Positions 23,121 to 30,823 of a DNA stretch of 35,079 nt are shown piece after piece. The stretch lies in contig CAJCHN010000075.1 of NCBI GenBank assembly GCA_903970285.1, positions 1 through 35,079 of the forward strand. The letters are read 5' to 3'. The stretch comes from Rhodanobacteraceae bacterium (GTDB taxonomy: Bacteria > Acidobacteriota > Terriglobia > Terriglobales > Acidobacteriaceae). The notes beneath the pieces were generated by a model. It was not told where the DNA came from, did no database searches, and saw only the letters and a program-made list of their open reading frames with translations. Position 1 is the first letter of the stretch, and each line of letters opens with the position of its first letter. The position numbers and the translations under genes are program-made.

Positions 23121-24497
23121 ATGAGCGCTACGACCGTTCCTACCCTCACACCGAAAGCTCCAACCGCACCCGCAGGCAACGTCATCGCCCGCACCAACCT
23201 CAAGACCAGTCTGCCGGTCAGCCTGGCTTCCGGGGGAGATCTTCTCGCTTCCGTAGCTTCCAGCCTGCTCATCTACCGCGATCTCGCGATCGCCTTCACC
23301 ACTCACTTCATCCAGACGTGGAGCGATCGCGGGATGGGCCAGCGGATGACCTGCTCCACCTGGCTGCCGCGTCCGGCAACCGATCAGGCCAACTACTTTG
23401 CCGTGGGCGACCTGATGATTCCTGATGGGGCAGGAAGCAATCCCAGCGGCCGCCTGGTCGGCGTCCTGGTAGCCGATATGCCCGAACTGCGCGTGCCCGG
23501 CAAAGGACCCGCGCTCATGGCGCCCCTCGGCTTCGAGACGGTTGGAGGCAGCCAGGTCTGCCGCATGATCGCCCCTCCCGGCTATGTCGCTCTCGGCGGA
23601 ATCGCGCAATTTCATGGAGAGCCCAACCTCAACCAGTATCGCTGCGTTCGCGCCGATCTGGTGCTGGGGGCGAAGCCTTCCGAAGCCGAGTTGTACGACA
23701 ACCGGGGCAACGGCAGGCAGGACAGCCTCAGCGTCTGGACCGTGAGCACGCCAGCCGCGCCGCCCGGCAAGGTCTACCTCGCCCCGCAGACCTTCATTCC
23801 GGTCGGCGAAGACGGCCGACCGGCCGCGAGTCACTTCTTCTGTTTGCAGTTCGATCTGCCCGACACCCTTGCCGCCGGTCAAGCGAGCGCGCAGGCTCCG
23901 ACGCTCACCAGCATCCAGGCGGCGGCGGAGACCGGCCGTGGCACCACGTTCACCACCTTCCTGCCGTGGTATGCGGTGCGGGATGCGGGACTTTCGGACG
24001 TGCAGCGGATGCAGAGCACCCCGGTGTACTCGCTGTGCCGCACCGACATCTACACCCTGGCTTTAGGCCAGCATAACGGCACTGAAGCGCCCCAGCGCGT
24101 GCTCTTTTCGCTTACCGACGGAATCGCCACCGAAGATGTGGCCAGCTTTGCCGAGGCAGTAGGAATTTCACTGGGCACCGCCTCGTCGTTTGCCGTGCCA
24201 GGTCTCGCCGGATCCATCCAACTGAAGAACGACTTCAGCGGCGTCGACGGCTCGGGCGGCCTGCAGAAGACAACCGCGCTGCAGGCCACTCTCACCATCC
24301 CACCTGGCGTGAACGCCGCTGTGTATTCTCTCCGCAGCAGCTTCTCCCTCCAGCGCATGGATGGTACAAGCGTCACCACGCTGCAACCGGAGTTTGGCCG
24401 GCCAAACAGCATGTATGCCACACAGTCGCCGGCGCCGGGCAGCATCGCCGACAACGGACAAAAGGCGGGAGCGGTCAGCATCGAGCCGGTCCATTAG
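23121..24497 (+). CDS. Vps62-related protein with an unidentified C-terminal domain
   Basis: A 458-aa protein without a signal peptide. Residues about 75-245 follow the pattern of the Vps62 (DUF946-like) family known from fungi and plants: TWLPRP, YFAVGDLM, RLVGVLVADM, APPGYVALGGIA, YRCVRADLV, LYDNRGNGRQDSLSVWTV, and a closing FIPVG. The C-terminal ~200 residues (260-458) are rich in Ser/Thr with amphipathic beta patterning (SFAEAVGISLGTASSFAVPG, then LTIPPGVNAAVYSLRSSFSL). That look is reminiscent of beta-pore-forming or carbohydrate-binding domains, but I cannot assign it. Start ATG has GGAGG eight bases upstream. A long empty region precedes it. The biological role is unknown. Confidence 0.7.
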   Translation: MSATTVPTLTPKAPTAPAGNVIARTNLKTSLPVSLASGGDLLASVASSLLIYRDLAIAFTTHFIQTWSDRGMGQRMTCSTWLPRPATDQANYFAVGDLMIPDGAGSNPSGRLVGVLVADMPELRVPGKGPALMAPLGFETVGGSQVCRMIAPPGYVALGGIAQFHGEPNLNQYRCVRADLVLGAKPSEAELYDNRGNGRQDSLSVWTVSTPAAPPGKVYLAPQTFIPVGEDGRPAASHFFCLQFDLPDTLAAGQASAQAPTLTSIQAAAETGRGTTFTTFLPWYAVRDAGLSDVQRMQSTPVYSLCRTDIYTLALGQHNGTEAPQRVLFSLTDGIATEDVASFAEAVGISLGTASSFAVPGLAGSIQLKNDFSGVDGSGGLQKTTALQATLTIPPGVNAAVYSLRSSFSLQRMDGTSVTTLQPEFGRPNSMYATQSPAPGSIADNGQKAGAVSIEPVH

Positions 24498-24521
24498 CCG
24501 CCTCCACGCAACACGCCGCGC

Positions 24522-24549
24522 CTCGCCGCTCGTCTCGCCGCCCGTCTCG
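24522..24549 (+). repeat. Two-copy 12-base tandem repeat after the Vps62-like gene
   Basis: CTCGCCGCTCGT (24522-24533) is followed by CTCGCCGCCCGT (24534-24545) and CTCG. It is a simple pyrimidine-rich slippage repeat. Confidence 0.6.
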
Positions 24550-24588
24550 TAGAAGGCCGGCTTCGACCATATCGCCTTACAAACGCAT

Positions 24589-24615
24589 CAGGGCCGCCCG
24601 GAATGGGCGGCCCTG
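24589..24615. terminator. Bidirectional hairpin terminator between the Vps62-like gene and rpsA
   Basis: CAGGGCCGCCC (24589-24599) pairs perfectly with GGGCGGCCCTG (24605-24615) around GGAAT. It lies between two convergent genes and can serve both. No strong T-tract exists on either side. Confidence 0.7.
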
Positions 24616-24660
24616 GTGCACTTGAACTTACATCAATCCGTCGCAGCGGATCCCGACAGC

Positions 24661-26682
24661 TCAGTCGTTGGAGTCTTCCCCTTCGCGTTCGGCGCGCTTC
24701 CAGTTCAGCAGATCGCCGAGCGTGGTCGAAGAGCTGGACGAGGAGGAAGATGAGCCGCCGTTGCCGCCCTTCTTGTTGCCTCCGCCAGAGTGCGGCTTTC
24801 CGCTCTCGCGCTCCTTGTAGAGCTCGACCTCCGCACGGCTGGCCTCTTCGCCGACTGCGCGGATGGAAAGACCGACCTTCTTCTCTTCCTGGTTCATCTT
24901 GACGATCTTGAACTCATGCTCCTCGCCGACTACCAGTTCAACCGGCTTACCATTCGCATCGACGGCTTCGGAGACGTGGCAGAGGCCCTCGACTCCTTCG
25001 GCAATCTCCACAAAAGCGCCAAACTGAGCGGTACGCAGCACCTTGCCCTTGATGACGTCACCGATGCGGTGCTGAGCAAAGAACGTATCCCAGACATCCG
25101 GCTGAAGCTGCTTGACGCCCAGCGAAAGGCGGCGATTCTCCGGCTCGACGCCCAGCACGATCGCCCGCACCTTCTCGCCCTTCTTCAGCACCTCGGAAGG
25201 ATGCTTGATGCGCTTGGTCCAGCTCAGGTTCGAGACATGTACCAGGCCATCGATGCCGTCCTCAATCTCGATGAACGCGCCGAAGTCTGTCAGGTTGCGT
25301 ACGCGGCCCTCGATGATAGCCCCGGTCGGGTACTTGTCTTCGAGCTGCTCCCAGGGGTTTTCCTGGAGCTGCTTCATGCCCAGCGAGATGCGGCGATCGT
25401 TCGGATTGACCGAGAGGATGATGGTGTCGACTTCATCGCCCGGCTTGACCATCTTCGACGGGTGCTTCATCCGTTTGGACCAGGTCATCTCGGAGACGTG
25501 AACCAGACCTTCGATGCCTTGCTCGAGCTCGACGAACGCGCCGTAGTCCGTGACCGAGAGCACGCGTCCTCGCACCTGGGCGCCAATCGGGTAACGCTCG
25601 GTCGCGTCCAGCCATGGGTCGGGCGTGAGCTGCTTAAAGCCCAGCGAAACCCGCTGCTTGTCCTTGTCGAACTTCAGCACCTTCACCTGGATCTCATCGC
25701 CCACATTCACCAGGTCCCTGGGATGAGTCAGCCGGCCCCAGCTCATGTCGGTGATGTGCAGCAAGCCATCCAGACCGCCCAGATCGACGAACGCACCGTA
25801 ATCGGTCAGGTTCTTGACCGTACCGGTCAGGATGGAACCCTCTTCGAGCGTTGCCAGCGTCACGGACTTCTTCGCGTTCTGCTCTTCTTCGAGCAGCTCT
25901 TTGCGCGAGATGACGACGTTCCCGCGCTTCTTATTCAGCTTGATGACGCGGACTTCGATCTCAGTGCCCACGTAGCCGTCCAGATTGCGCACCGGGCGGA
26001 CTTCAATCTGGGAGCCAGGCAGAAACGCCTTGATGCCGATATCGACCGTCAGGCCCCCCTTCACCCGCGAGACCACCATGCCTTTCACCGGGGCCTTGCT
26101 GTTGGCTGCCTCTTCAAGCTTGTCCCAGACCTTGTGGCGGAGCGCCTTCTCGTGCGACACGATGTACCCGCCGCCGTGCGCCTCTTCCCGCTCGACCACC
26201 ACCTCAACCTGATCGCCCGGTTGGAACTTGGACACACCTTGCAGGTCCAGCACCTGGTCGAGCGGCAACAGACCCTCGGACTTGAGCCCGATATCGACCA
26301 CCACATGCTTGTCGGTGATCTTGACCACGGTTCCGGTGATGATCACCTCTTCGGCGGTCAGGTTCTGCGCGGCTGCTGACTCGACGGCTTGCTCGCGGTC
26401 AAAACTCGCGAGCGCTGCGGCAAAGTCGGAGTCGTCGTAGTCCTGATCGCCCGACTCTTCCGCCGTCTCAGTAGACGCGGAAAGAGAGGGTGCAATCTGG
26501 CCGGACGATGGATCCTCGGACGGGGTCACGGATGAAGTCGAGCCCTCGGAGTTGTGGTTCGGGGTGGAGGTGGATTCGGATGACAGGGAGGCATGCTCCT
26601 CTGTCGCTTCAGGCGCCAGGGTTTCGATTTCGGTGTTCAGGGGTTTGCTCTCGATGTAGTCAGGATTATGGTCGTCTACCAT
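24661..26682 (-). CDS. rpsA: 30S ribosomal protein S1
   Basis: A 673-aa S1 with six S1 (OB-fold) RNA-binding domains at about 113-180, 196-262, 282-350, 367-437, 454-524 and 541-607. Repeats 3 to 5 carry the classical YGAFV(D/E)L or FGAFIEIE core and L.H.S..SW. It binds mRNA and brings it to the 30S subunit. Longer than E. coli S1 (557 aa) because of an acidic Ser/Glu/Thr-rich N-terminal extension of about 105 residues and a C-terminal tail with GGG, Lys and nine serines in a row (644-652), ending in a helix with LGDLLNWKRAE. The start ATG has only a distant GGAG (11 bases). It is convergent with the Vps62-like gene. Confidence 0.97.
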   Translation of the reverse strand: MVDDHNPDYIESKPLNTEIETLAPEATEEHASLSSESTSTPNHNSEGSTSSVTPSEDPSSGQIAPSLSASTETAEESGDQDYDDSDFAAALASFDREQAVESAAAQNLTAEEVIITGTVVKITDKHVVVDIGLKSEGLLPLDQVLDLQGVSKFQPGDQVEVVVEREEAHGGGYIVSHEKALRHKVWDKLEEAANSKAPVKGMVVSRVKGGLTVDIGIKAFLPGSQIEVRPVRNLDGYVGTEIEVRVIKLNKKRGNVVISRKELLEEEQNAKKSVTLATLEEGSILTGTVKNLTDYGAFVDLGGLDGLLHITDMSWGRLTHPRDLVNVGDEIQVKVLKFDKDKQRVSLGFKQLTPDPWLDATERYPIGAQVRGRVLSVTDYGAFVELEQGIEGLVHVSEMTWSKRMKHPSKMVKPGDEVDTIILSVNPNDRRISLGMKQLQENPWEQLEDKYPTGAIIEGRVRNLTDFGAFIEIEDGIDGLVHVSNLSWTKRIKHPSEVLKKGEKVRAIVLGVEPENRRLSLGVKQLQPDVWDTFFAQHRIGDVIKGKVLRTAQFGAFVEIAEGVEGLCHVSEAVDANGKPVELVVGEEHEFKIVKMNQEEKKVGLSIRAVGEEASRAEVELYKERESGKPHSGGGNKKGGNGGSSSSSSSSSTTLGDLLNWKRAEREGEDSND

Positions 26683-26937
26683 GGTGATGCGGACTCCGGG
26701 ATCCGTACACGTCTGCTCCGCAGGTCGTTCACGCTCTGGAAGGCGAACCCGAGGCAGGAGACTTCGGAAAGGAGGCCTCCGGTAGGAACGGAGACACCGG
26801 GCCGAACACTAACTCCCCGGGCCAGGCTGCGCACTCAGGAATGAACGGATTGGCAGAGTCGAAACGGAGCGGCTGCTGTTGGATCCCACACGCAGTAACT
26901 CAGTAAAAAGAATAGCAATCGCGGGAGGGGCCGTCAA
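26683..26937 (-). promoter_or_regulatory. rpsA promoter and ~220-base leader
   Basis: On the minus strand TTGACG (26932-26937) and TATTCT (26909-26914) are 17 bases apart, a good sigma-70 promoter. The transcript would start near 26902, leaving a leader of about 220 bases with no ORF of note. The leader contains a GGAGGCCTCC palindrome and a CCGGT/ACCGG stem, and ends without a strong Shine-Dalgarno. The length suggests translational control of S1, as known for rpsA elsewhere; this is inference. Confidence 0.55.
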
Positions 26938-27039
26938 ACAACATCTCGCGAATCAATCCTCAATTGGGATGCTGCAACAGGGCTCGGGGATTCAGCAGGC
27001 TCGGTTTGACCCTGACGCCGGGTTCACTCGCCGGGTGCC

Positions 27040-27045
27040 TATACT
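27040..27045 (+). promoter_or_regulatory. -10 box (TATACT), 6 nt before the HIT gene
   Basis: TATACT, then GGAGCA, then ATG at 27052. This is a strong -10 with the same six-base spacing as seven other genes. Confidence 0.6.
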
Positions 27046-27051
27046 GGAGCA

Positions 27052-27627
27052 ATGGATCGGTTGTGGACTCCCTGGCGCTATAGCTACATCACGGCTTCGC
27101 GATCAGAGGCGCGGAAGGGGGTTCCGCAGGGACTGGAGGCATGGCCTGGTGAAGATCAGAACTGTGTCTTCTGCAATCTGATCCGCTCTGTGGAGTGGGC
27201 GCTTGAACAAGGAGGCGCACTCGCCCAGGAGGCGGAGCGCGACGGCTTGATCGTGGCCCGGCTCAAGACCTGCTTTGTCTGTTTGAACGCGTTTCCCTAC
27301 TCCAGCGGACACGTTCTGCTCGTTCCTTATCAGCACACCGATTCTCTGGCAAAGTTGGACTCCGAGGAAGCGACAGAGCTGATGATGATGGCGCAGCGCA
27401 TGGAGTCGATTTTGCGCGAGGTCTACCACCCGGACGGTATCAACCTGGGCTTGAACCTCGGGGAGGCGGCGGGAGCCGGGGTCAGTAACCACATGCACAT
27501 CCACATGCTTCCGCGGTGGTTTGGCGACACAAATTTCATGACCGTAACGGGAGAGACTCGAATTCTTCCCGAGCTTTTGTTGACTACTTGGAACCGTTTG
27601 AGGAAAAGCTGTGGGAAAAACGATTGA
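27052..27627 (+). CDS. HIT-family nucleotide hydrolase/phosphorylase
   Basis: A 191-aa HIT protein. The N-terminus MDRLWTPWRYSYI and the CVFC pair (about 38-41) are typical of the bacterial Ap4A-phosphorylase-like HIT branch. The core has NAFPYSSGHVLLVPYQH and the catalytic triad motif NHMHIHMLPRW. Family members cleave dinucleoside polyphosphates or nucleotidyl conjugates through the central His. Length is normal. It is divergent from rpsA and begins six bases after TATACT. Confidence 0.92.
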   Translation: MDRLWTPWRYSYITASRSEARKGVPQGLEAWPGEDQNCVFCNLIRSVEWALEQGGALAQEAERDGLIVARLKTCFVCLNAFPYSSGHVLLVPYQHTDSLAKLDSEEATELMMMAQRMESILREVYHPDGINLGLNLGEAAGAGVSNHMHIHMLPRWFGDTNFMTVTGETRILPELLLTTWNRLRKSCGKND

Positions 27628-27776
27628 GGAGGTCCAACAATTTAGCGATTGACCAAAATCATGTGCTGAAAGGGACTAGGCAGAACGGGCAACACAGGTT
27701 CTACTCAATACATCCTAGTAACTAAGCTCGGGTTACGCGTGGGCCATGGATGAGTCAGAATTCTCTGGAGAGCGCT

Positions 27777-28061
27777 ATGTCCAACCTATACGATGCAACC
27801 CCTTCTTCCCTGAGAAGACCGGTGGAGTCCTCCCGGTCCGCTTACAGCCTGCAGGTGAAGGCGCAGCGGCCGCTGATGTCTCCTGCCGCGCTGTCTCCGG
27901 CCGCGCCCCTCTCTAAGAGCCGCTTCGCCCGCTTACCCCAGGAGCCTGAGGACGCAGGCTTGACGGGTGTAACCCGCTCCCTCAGCCGGCGTCTGCTTGC
28001 GTTGAACCTCAACGGTACGCTGCAGCACGAAGAGGACGATTTCGCCATCAAGATCGCCTGA
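27777..28061 (+). CDS. Possible small protein (94 aa)
   Basis: The ATG at 27777 has GGAG six bases upstream, a better start than the in-frame ATG at 27750. The product is basic and Ser/Pro/Leu-rich in its first 60 residues and ends in a helix followed by the acidic HEEDDFAIKIA. I know no family for it. The composition is borderline, and it may be a chance ORF in a 400-base region that also holds a candidate structured RNA. Confidence 0.4.
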   Translation: MSNLYDATPSSLRRPVESSRSAYSLQVKAQRPLMSPAALSPAAPLSKSRFARLPQEPEDAGLTGVTRSLSRRLLALNLNGTLQHEEDDFAIKIA

Positions 28062-28086
28062 GCAGCCGCAAAACTGCAGCCCTGAG

Positions 28087-28192
28087 GCACTTCTCCGGTG
28101 GGTGTAACCCGAACCCACTTGAAGCAAGCGTCTTTTCCGACAAGGAAAACGGCAGTCGCGACTTGCCGCGTCCACAGCCCCAGGAGAAGTGC
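28087..28192 (+). ncRNA. Candidate structured RNA of unknown class
   Basis: GCACTTCTCC (28087-28096) is the exact inverse complement of GGAGAAGTGC (28183-28192), a closing stem 10 bp long. Inside are a hairpin GTGGGT/ACCCAC (28099-28119 area), a TTTTCC/GGAAAA hairpin, and the self-complementary AGTCGCGACT. A multibranch fold closed by a long stem is how riboswitches and cis-regulatory RNAs look, but no known class is recognised and no convincing ORF follows on the plus strand. Confidence 0.3.
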
Positions 28193-28340
28193 TCTATGTG
28201 CGCTCTCCTGTCTTGCCTGCTTCGGGTGCATCCTGTCTGCGCGTCATCCCGGCGCGGGGGATGTCAGCGGAAGCTTCACTGCTGTCAGTCGCAATCGCCC
28301 GGTAAACGGCTTACAGGACCGTGGCCATCAAGTGAAGGTG

Positions 28341-28862
28341 CTATTGCGGTCCGGGGTGACCGTGGTGCGGGTGTTCGCCGGGGTCGGGTACGCGCGTCGC
28401 CTCGAAGTTCGTGATCTGCCAGTCGCCGGTGGGAAGTCGCTGGTACACCCGCGTATAGCGGAACGTGCCTGTCATGGGGACACCATCGGTAGAGCCTTCG
28501 ATCTCGGCCCGTGCCGTCACGATGGCAACATTCCCCAGCAATTTGATCTTGCTGTCAATCAGGTCAAGCCGGCTGATCTGAAACGAACGCGTCCTGATCC
28601 GATCCAGTTGCATGGCCTTGGTATTTACCTGGCCGGTCCAGGAGATGCCGACGTAATCCTCCGCCAACAGATGGTCCATGACACCCACATCGCCTGACAG
28701 GGTGGCGGTCCGCCACTGCTGTTCCAAATCCTCCACCTGCTGCTTCAACATCTTGTGTGGGTGGTGCATGGACACGGCATGCCCGCTCGCCGGAAACCCT
28801 GCCAGCGCAAGAAGAGTCGAGAAGAGAATACGGAGGCGCGTCTGCGGGGAGAGGCGAAACAT
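28341..28862 (-). CDS. Secreted NTF2-like (DUF4440-type) protein
   Basis: A 173-aa protein with a signal peptide (FSTLLALAGFPASGHA, cleavage about residue 29) and a single NTF2-like cone domain. The domain begins VEDLEQQWRTATLSGDVGVMDHLLAEDYVGI, the usual DUF4440 opening, and ends W.ITNFEATRV. The tail is His/Pro/Gly-rich (HPHHGHPGP), possibly metal-binding. The frame extends to 28904, but the ATG at 28862 begins the signal peptide and lies a few bases after the predicted transcript start. Such proteins bind small ligands or act as SnoaL-like enzymes; nothing here decides. Confidence 0.82.
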   Translation of the reverse strand: MFRLSPQTRLRILFSTLLALAGFPASGHAVSMHHPHKMLKQQVEDLEQQWRTATLSGDVGVMDHLLAEDYVGISWTGQVNTKAMQLDRIRTRSFQISRLDLIDSKIKLLGNVAIVTARAEIEGSTDGVPMTGTFRYTRVYQRLPTGDWQITNFEATRVPDPGEHPHHGHPGPQ

Positions 28863-28875
28863 TGACTTACCGGGG

Positions 28876-28904
28876 ATACTAAGCCGCGCGCCGGTGCGAG
28901 TCAA
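28876..28904 (-). promoter_or_regulatory. Promoter of the NTF2-like gene (TTGACT–17–TAGTAT)
   Basis: On the minus strand TTGACT (28899-28904) and TAGTAT (28876-28881) are 17 bases apart. Transcription would begin about seven bases before the ATG at 28862, so the leader is very short. Confidence 0.6.
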
Positions 28905-28945
28905 AAGAATGCTCGGTTACCACGCACAGAGTGGGAAACTAAAGT

Positions 28946-29233
28946 TCACGCGACAGCGGTCAGGTTTTCCACGTGTCGCTCCCGCATCCTCTGGTACAGC
29001 CCTCCGATGGCATGCTCCTTGAAGTGGCTGGTGTTGCGATGGGCTTCGAGTGCCGCGTCGTCGCGGTACTGCTCATAAATCAGGACCGTCGAAGGATCGT
29101 CTGAGATGAAATGTGCGACGTAGCTGACGCAGCCCGGCTCCGCTTTGGAAGCCGCAGTCAGGGCGACCAGGTGCGACCGGATCGCTTCGTGGTCGGACTC
29201 TTCAAAGCGCATACGAACGGTGAAGCTGAGCAT
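28946..29233 (-). CDS. Putative quinol monooxygenase, ABM-domain protein
   Basis: A 95-aa single antibiotic-biosynthesis-monooxygenase (ABM) domain: FTVRMRFEE, then SHLVALTAASKAEPGCVSYV, then VLIYEQYRDDAALEAHRNTSHF, with the typical closing helix. YgiN-like members oxidise quinols without a cofactor, usually as dimers. It starts 28 bases after purA with GGAG at five bases and is probably co-transcribed with it. Substrate unknown. Confidence 0.88.
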   Translation of the reverse strand: MLSFTVRMRFEESDHEAIRSHLVALTAASKAEPGCVSYVAHFISDDPSTVLIYEQYRDDAALEAHRNTSHFKEHAIGGLYQRMRERHVENLTAVA

Positions 29234-29261
29234 CGGTTCTCCGTGGGTGAAATCTTCAGGT

Positions 29262-30578
29262 TCAGGCGCGCAGAGCGTCTTCGAAGTCCGGCAGCATCAT
29301 GGTCTGGGCCCGGTCAGGTCCGGTGGAGATCATGCCGATCCTGGCTCCGGTCTGCTGCTCGACAAAACGCAGGTACTCCTGCGCAAGCTTCGGCAGCTTG
29401 TCGAATTCGGTGATGCCTTCGGTGGATTCACCCCAGCCCTTGAGCGTGGTGTAGATCGGCTTGATGGACTCGAAGCCGCGAATGTCCGCGGGAATCCTGT
29501 CCGTCACCTTGCCGTCGATCTTGTATCCGGTGCAGACCGGAATCTCCGTGCACTCATCCAGAACGTCCAGCTTGGTGACCACCAGCCATTCCGTGCCGTT
29601 GATCATGTTGGAGTAGCGGAGAAGTGGAATATCCAGCCACCCGCAGCGCCGCGGCCGGCCGGTCACTGCGCCGTACTCCTGGCCGCGGGCCCGCAGTAGA
29701 TCGGCCGAGTGGCCGTCCACCTCGGTCGGGAACGGCCCCTCGCCCACGCGCGTGACGTACGCCTTGGTGACGCCGATGACGGTGCCGATCCTGGTGGGGC
29801 CGACGCCGGTGCCGGTGACGGCGCCGCCGGCCGTCGAAGAGCTGCTTGTGACAAAGGGATAGGTGCCGTGATCGATGTCGAGCAGGGCACCTTGGGCGCC
29901 TTCAAACATCACCTTTTGCCCGTCGTCGATCGCCTGGTTCAGCAGTACGGCCGTGTCGGTCACAAAGGGCGCGACCTGCTCGGCCAGGCGAACATAGTCT
30001 TCGTACATGGATTTTGGATCGAGCGGCTCAGTGCCGAAGAGCGCGTCGGCGATGGTGTTCTTCTCGTGGCAGGCGTTCTGAATGTGCGTTCGCAGCAGCG
30101 ACGTGTTCAGCAGGTCGATGACGCGCAGACCGTTGCGGTGGATCTTGTCCTCGTACGCGGGGCCGATGCCGCGGCGGGTGGTTCCGATCTTCGTGCGTCC
30201 GGGCGCGGTCTCAGCCGCCAGCTCGATCATGCGGTGGTATGGCAGAATCACCTGGGCCCGGTCGGAGACGAAGAGCTGTCCGTCGATCGGCAGACCGGCT
30301 TCGCGCAGCTTCTTGACCTCGCCCAGGAAAGCCGCGGGATCAAGCACCACGCCATTGCCGATGACGCCCTTGCATCCGGGACGCAGGACGCCGCAGGGAA
30401 TCAGCTGCAAAACGTACTTCTTGCCGTGGATGATGACGGTGTGCCCGGCGTTGTGGCCACCCGCGTAGCGGGCGACGACCTGAAACTTTTCGGAGAGGAC
30501 GTCGACGATTTTGCCTTTGCCCTCGTCGCCCCACTGGGCGCCGAGGATGACGGCGGACTGGCGCTGCGGCTTGCTCAC
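29262..30578 (-). CDS. purA: Adenylosuccinate synthetase
   Basis: A 438-aa PurA that joins IMP and aspartate using GTP, the first committed step to AMP. Seen are GAQWGDEGKGKIVD with Asp18, GGHNAGHT with His46, IGTTRRGIGPAYEDK, FEGAQGALLDIDHGTYPFVTS (quoted in part by family memory), TGVGPTRIG and GRPRRCGWLD. Length is normal. The start is a GTG at 30578 with GGAG about eleven bases away. A TATAAG box at about 30665-30670 (minus strand) may be its promoter. It is followed by the ABM gene. Confidence 0.97.
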   Translation of the reverse strand: MSKPQRQSAVILGAQWGDEGKGKIVDVLSEKFQVVARYAGGHNAGHTVIIHGKKYVLQLIPCGVLRPGCKGVIGNGVVLDPAAFLGEVKKLREAGLPIDGQLFVSDRAQVILPYHRMIELAAETAPGRTKIGTTRRGIGPAYEDKIHRNGLRVIDLLNTSLLRTHIQNACHEKNTIADALFGTEPLDPKSMYEDYVRLAEQVAPFVTDTAVLLNQAIDDGQKVMFEGAQGALLDIDHGTYPFVTSSSSTAGGAVTGTGVGPTRIGTVIGVTKAYVTRVGEGPFPTEVDGHSADLLRARGQEYGAVTGRPRRCGWLDIPLLRYSNMINGTEWLVVTKLDVLDECTEIPVCTGYKIDGKVTDRIPADIRGFESIKPIYTTLKGWGESTEGITEFDKLPKLAQEYLRFVEQQTGARIGMISTGPDRAQTMMLPDFEDALRA

Positions 30579-30722
30579 GTGTTGGGTTGCTCCGGAAACG
30601 TCTTCGGCTGGGGACTGCGCGTGCGATCGAGTGCACGTCGATCAGCTCTCGCGCGCCTTTTCCATCTTATACCGGGCCGCCAGCTTGATCTGGATGTGCG
30701 GCGATGCGGAATGGCACGTCTC

Positions 30723-30812
30723 TATACTGAAGAGCGAACGCCAGAGATCACTACTGAAGAGCGAACGCCATCGATCACTGAAGAGCGAATGCTGGAGAGC
30801 GAAAGCTCTTCG
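30723..30812 (+). promoter_or_regulatory. Promoter and repeat-built leader of the VWA gene
   Basis: A TATACT box (30723-30728) is followed by three near-identical units beginning CTGAAGAGCGAA at 30727, 30754 and 30778 (27 and 24 bases apart). Then comes a hairpin with a GAAA tetraloop, AGAGC (30796-30800) and GCTCT (30805-30809), directly before the GAGGA ribosome site. The units are clear in the sequence; the promoter and any regulatory use are inferred. Confidence 0.55.
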
Positions 30813-30823
30813 AGGACCGACAC

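Noticed and set aside
22748..23425. A 225-codon open frame running from the empty region into the Vps62-like gene
   Set aside because: Its second half is out of frame with a well-supported gene and the first half is Ser/Arg-rich with no ribosome site.
24790..26379. A 529-codon plus-strand open frame opposite rpsA
   Set aside because: It is antisense to six clear S1 domains.
28087..28192. Match to a known riboswitch class (TPP, cobalamin, SAM, FMN, c-di-GMP, c-di-AMP)
   Set aside because: None of the diagnostic core sequences of these classes as I know them is present, so only an unclassified structure is claimed.
28196..28414. Short ORF directly after the candidate RNA
   Set aside because: The product is Arg/Ser/Cys-rich and overlaps the antisense of the NTF2-like gene; there is no support for coding.
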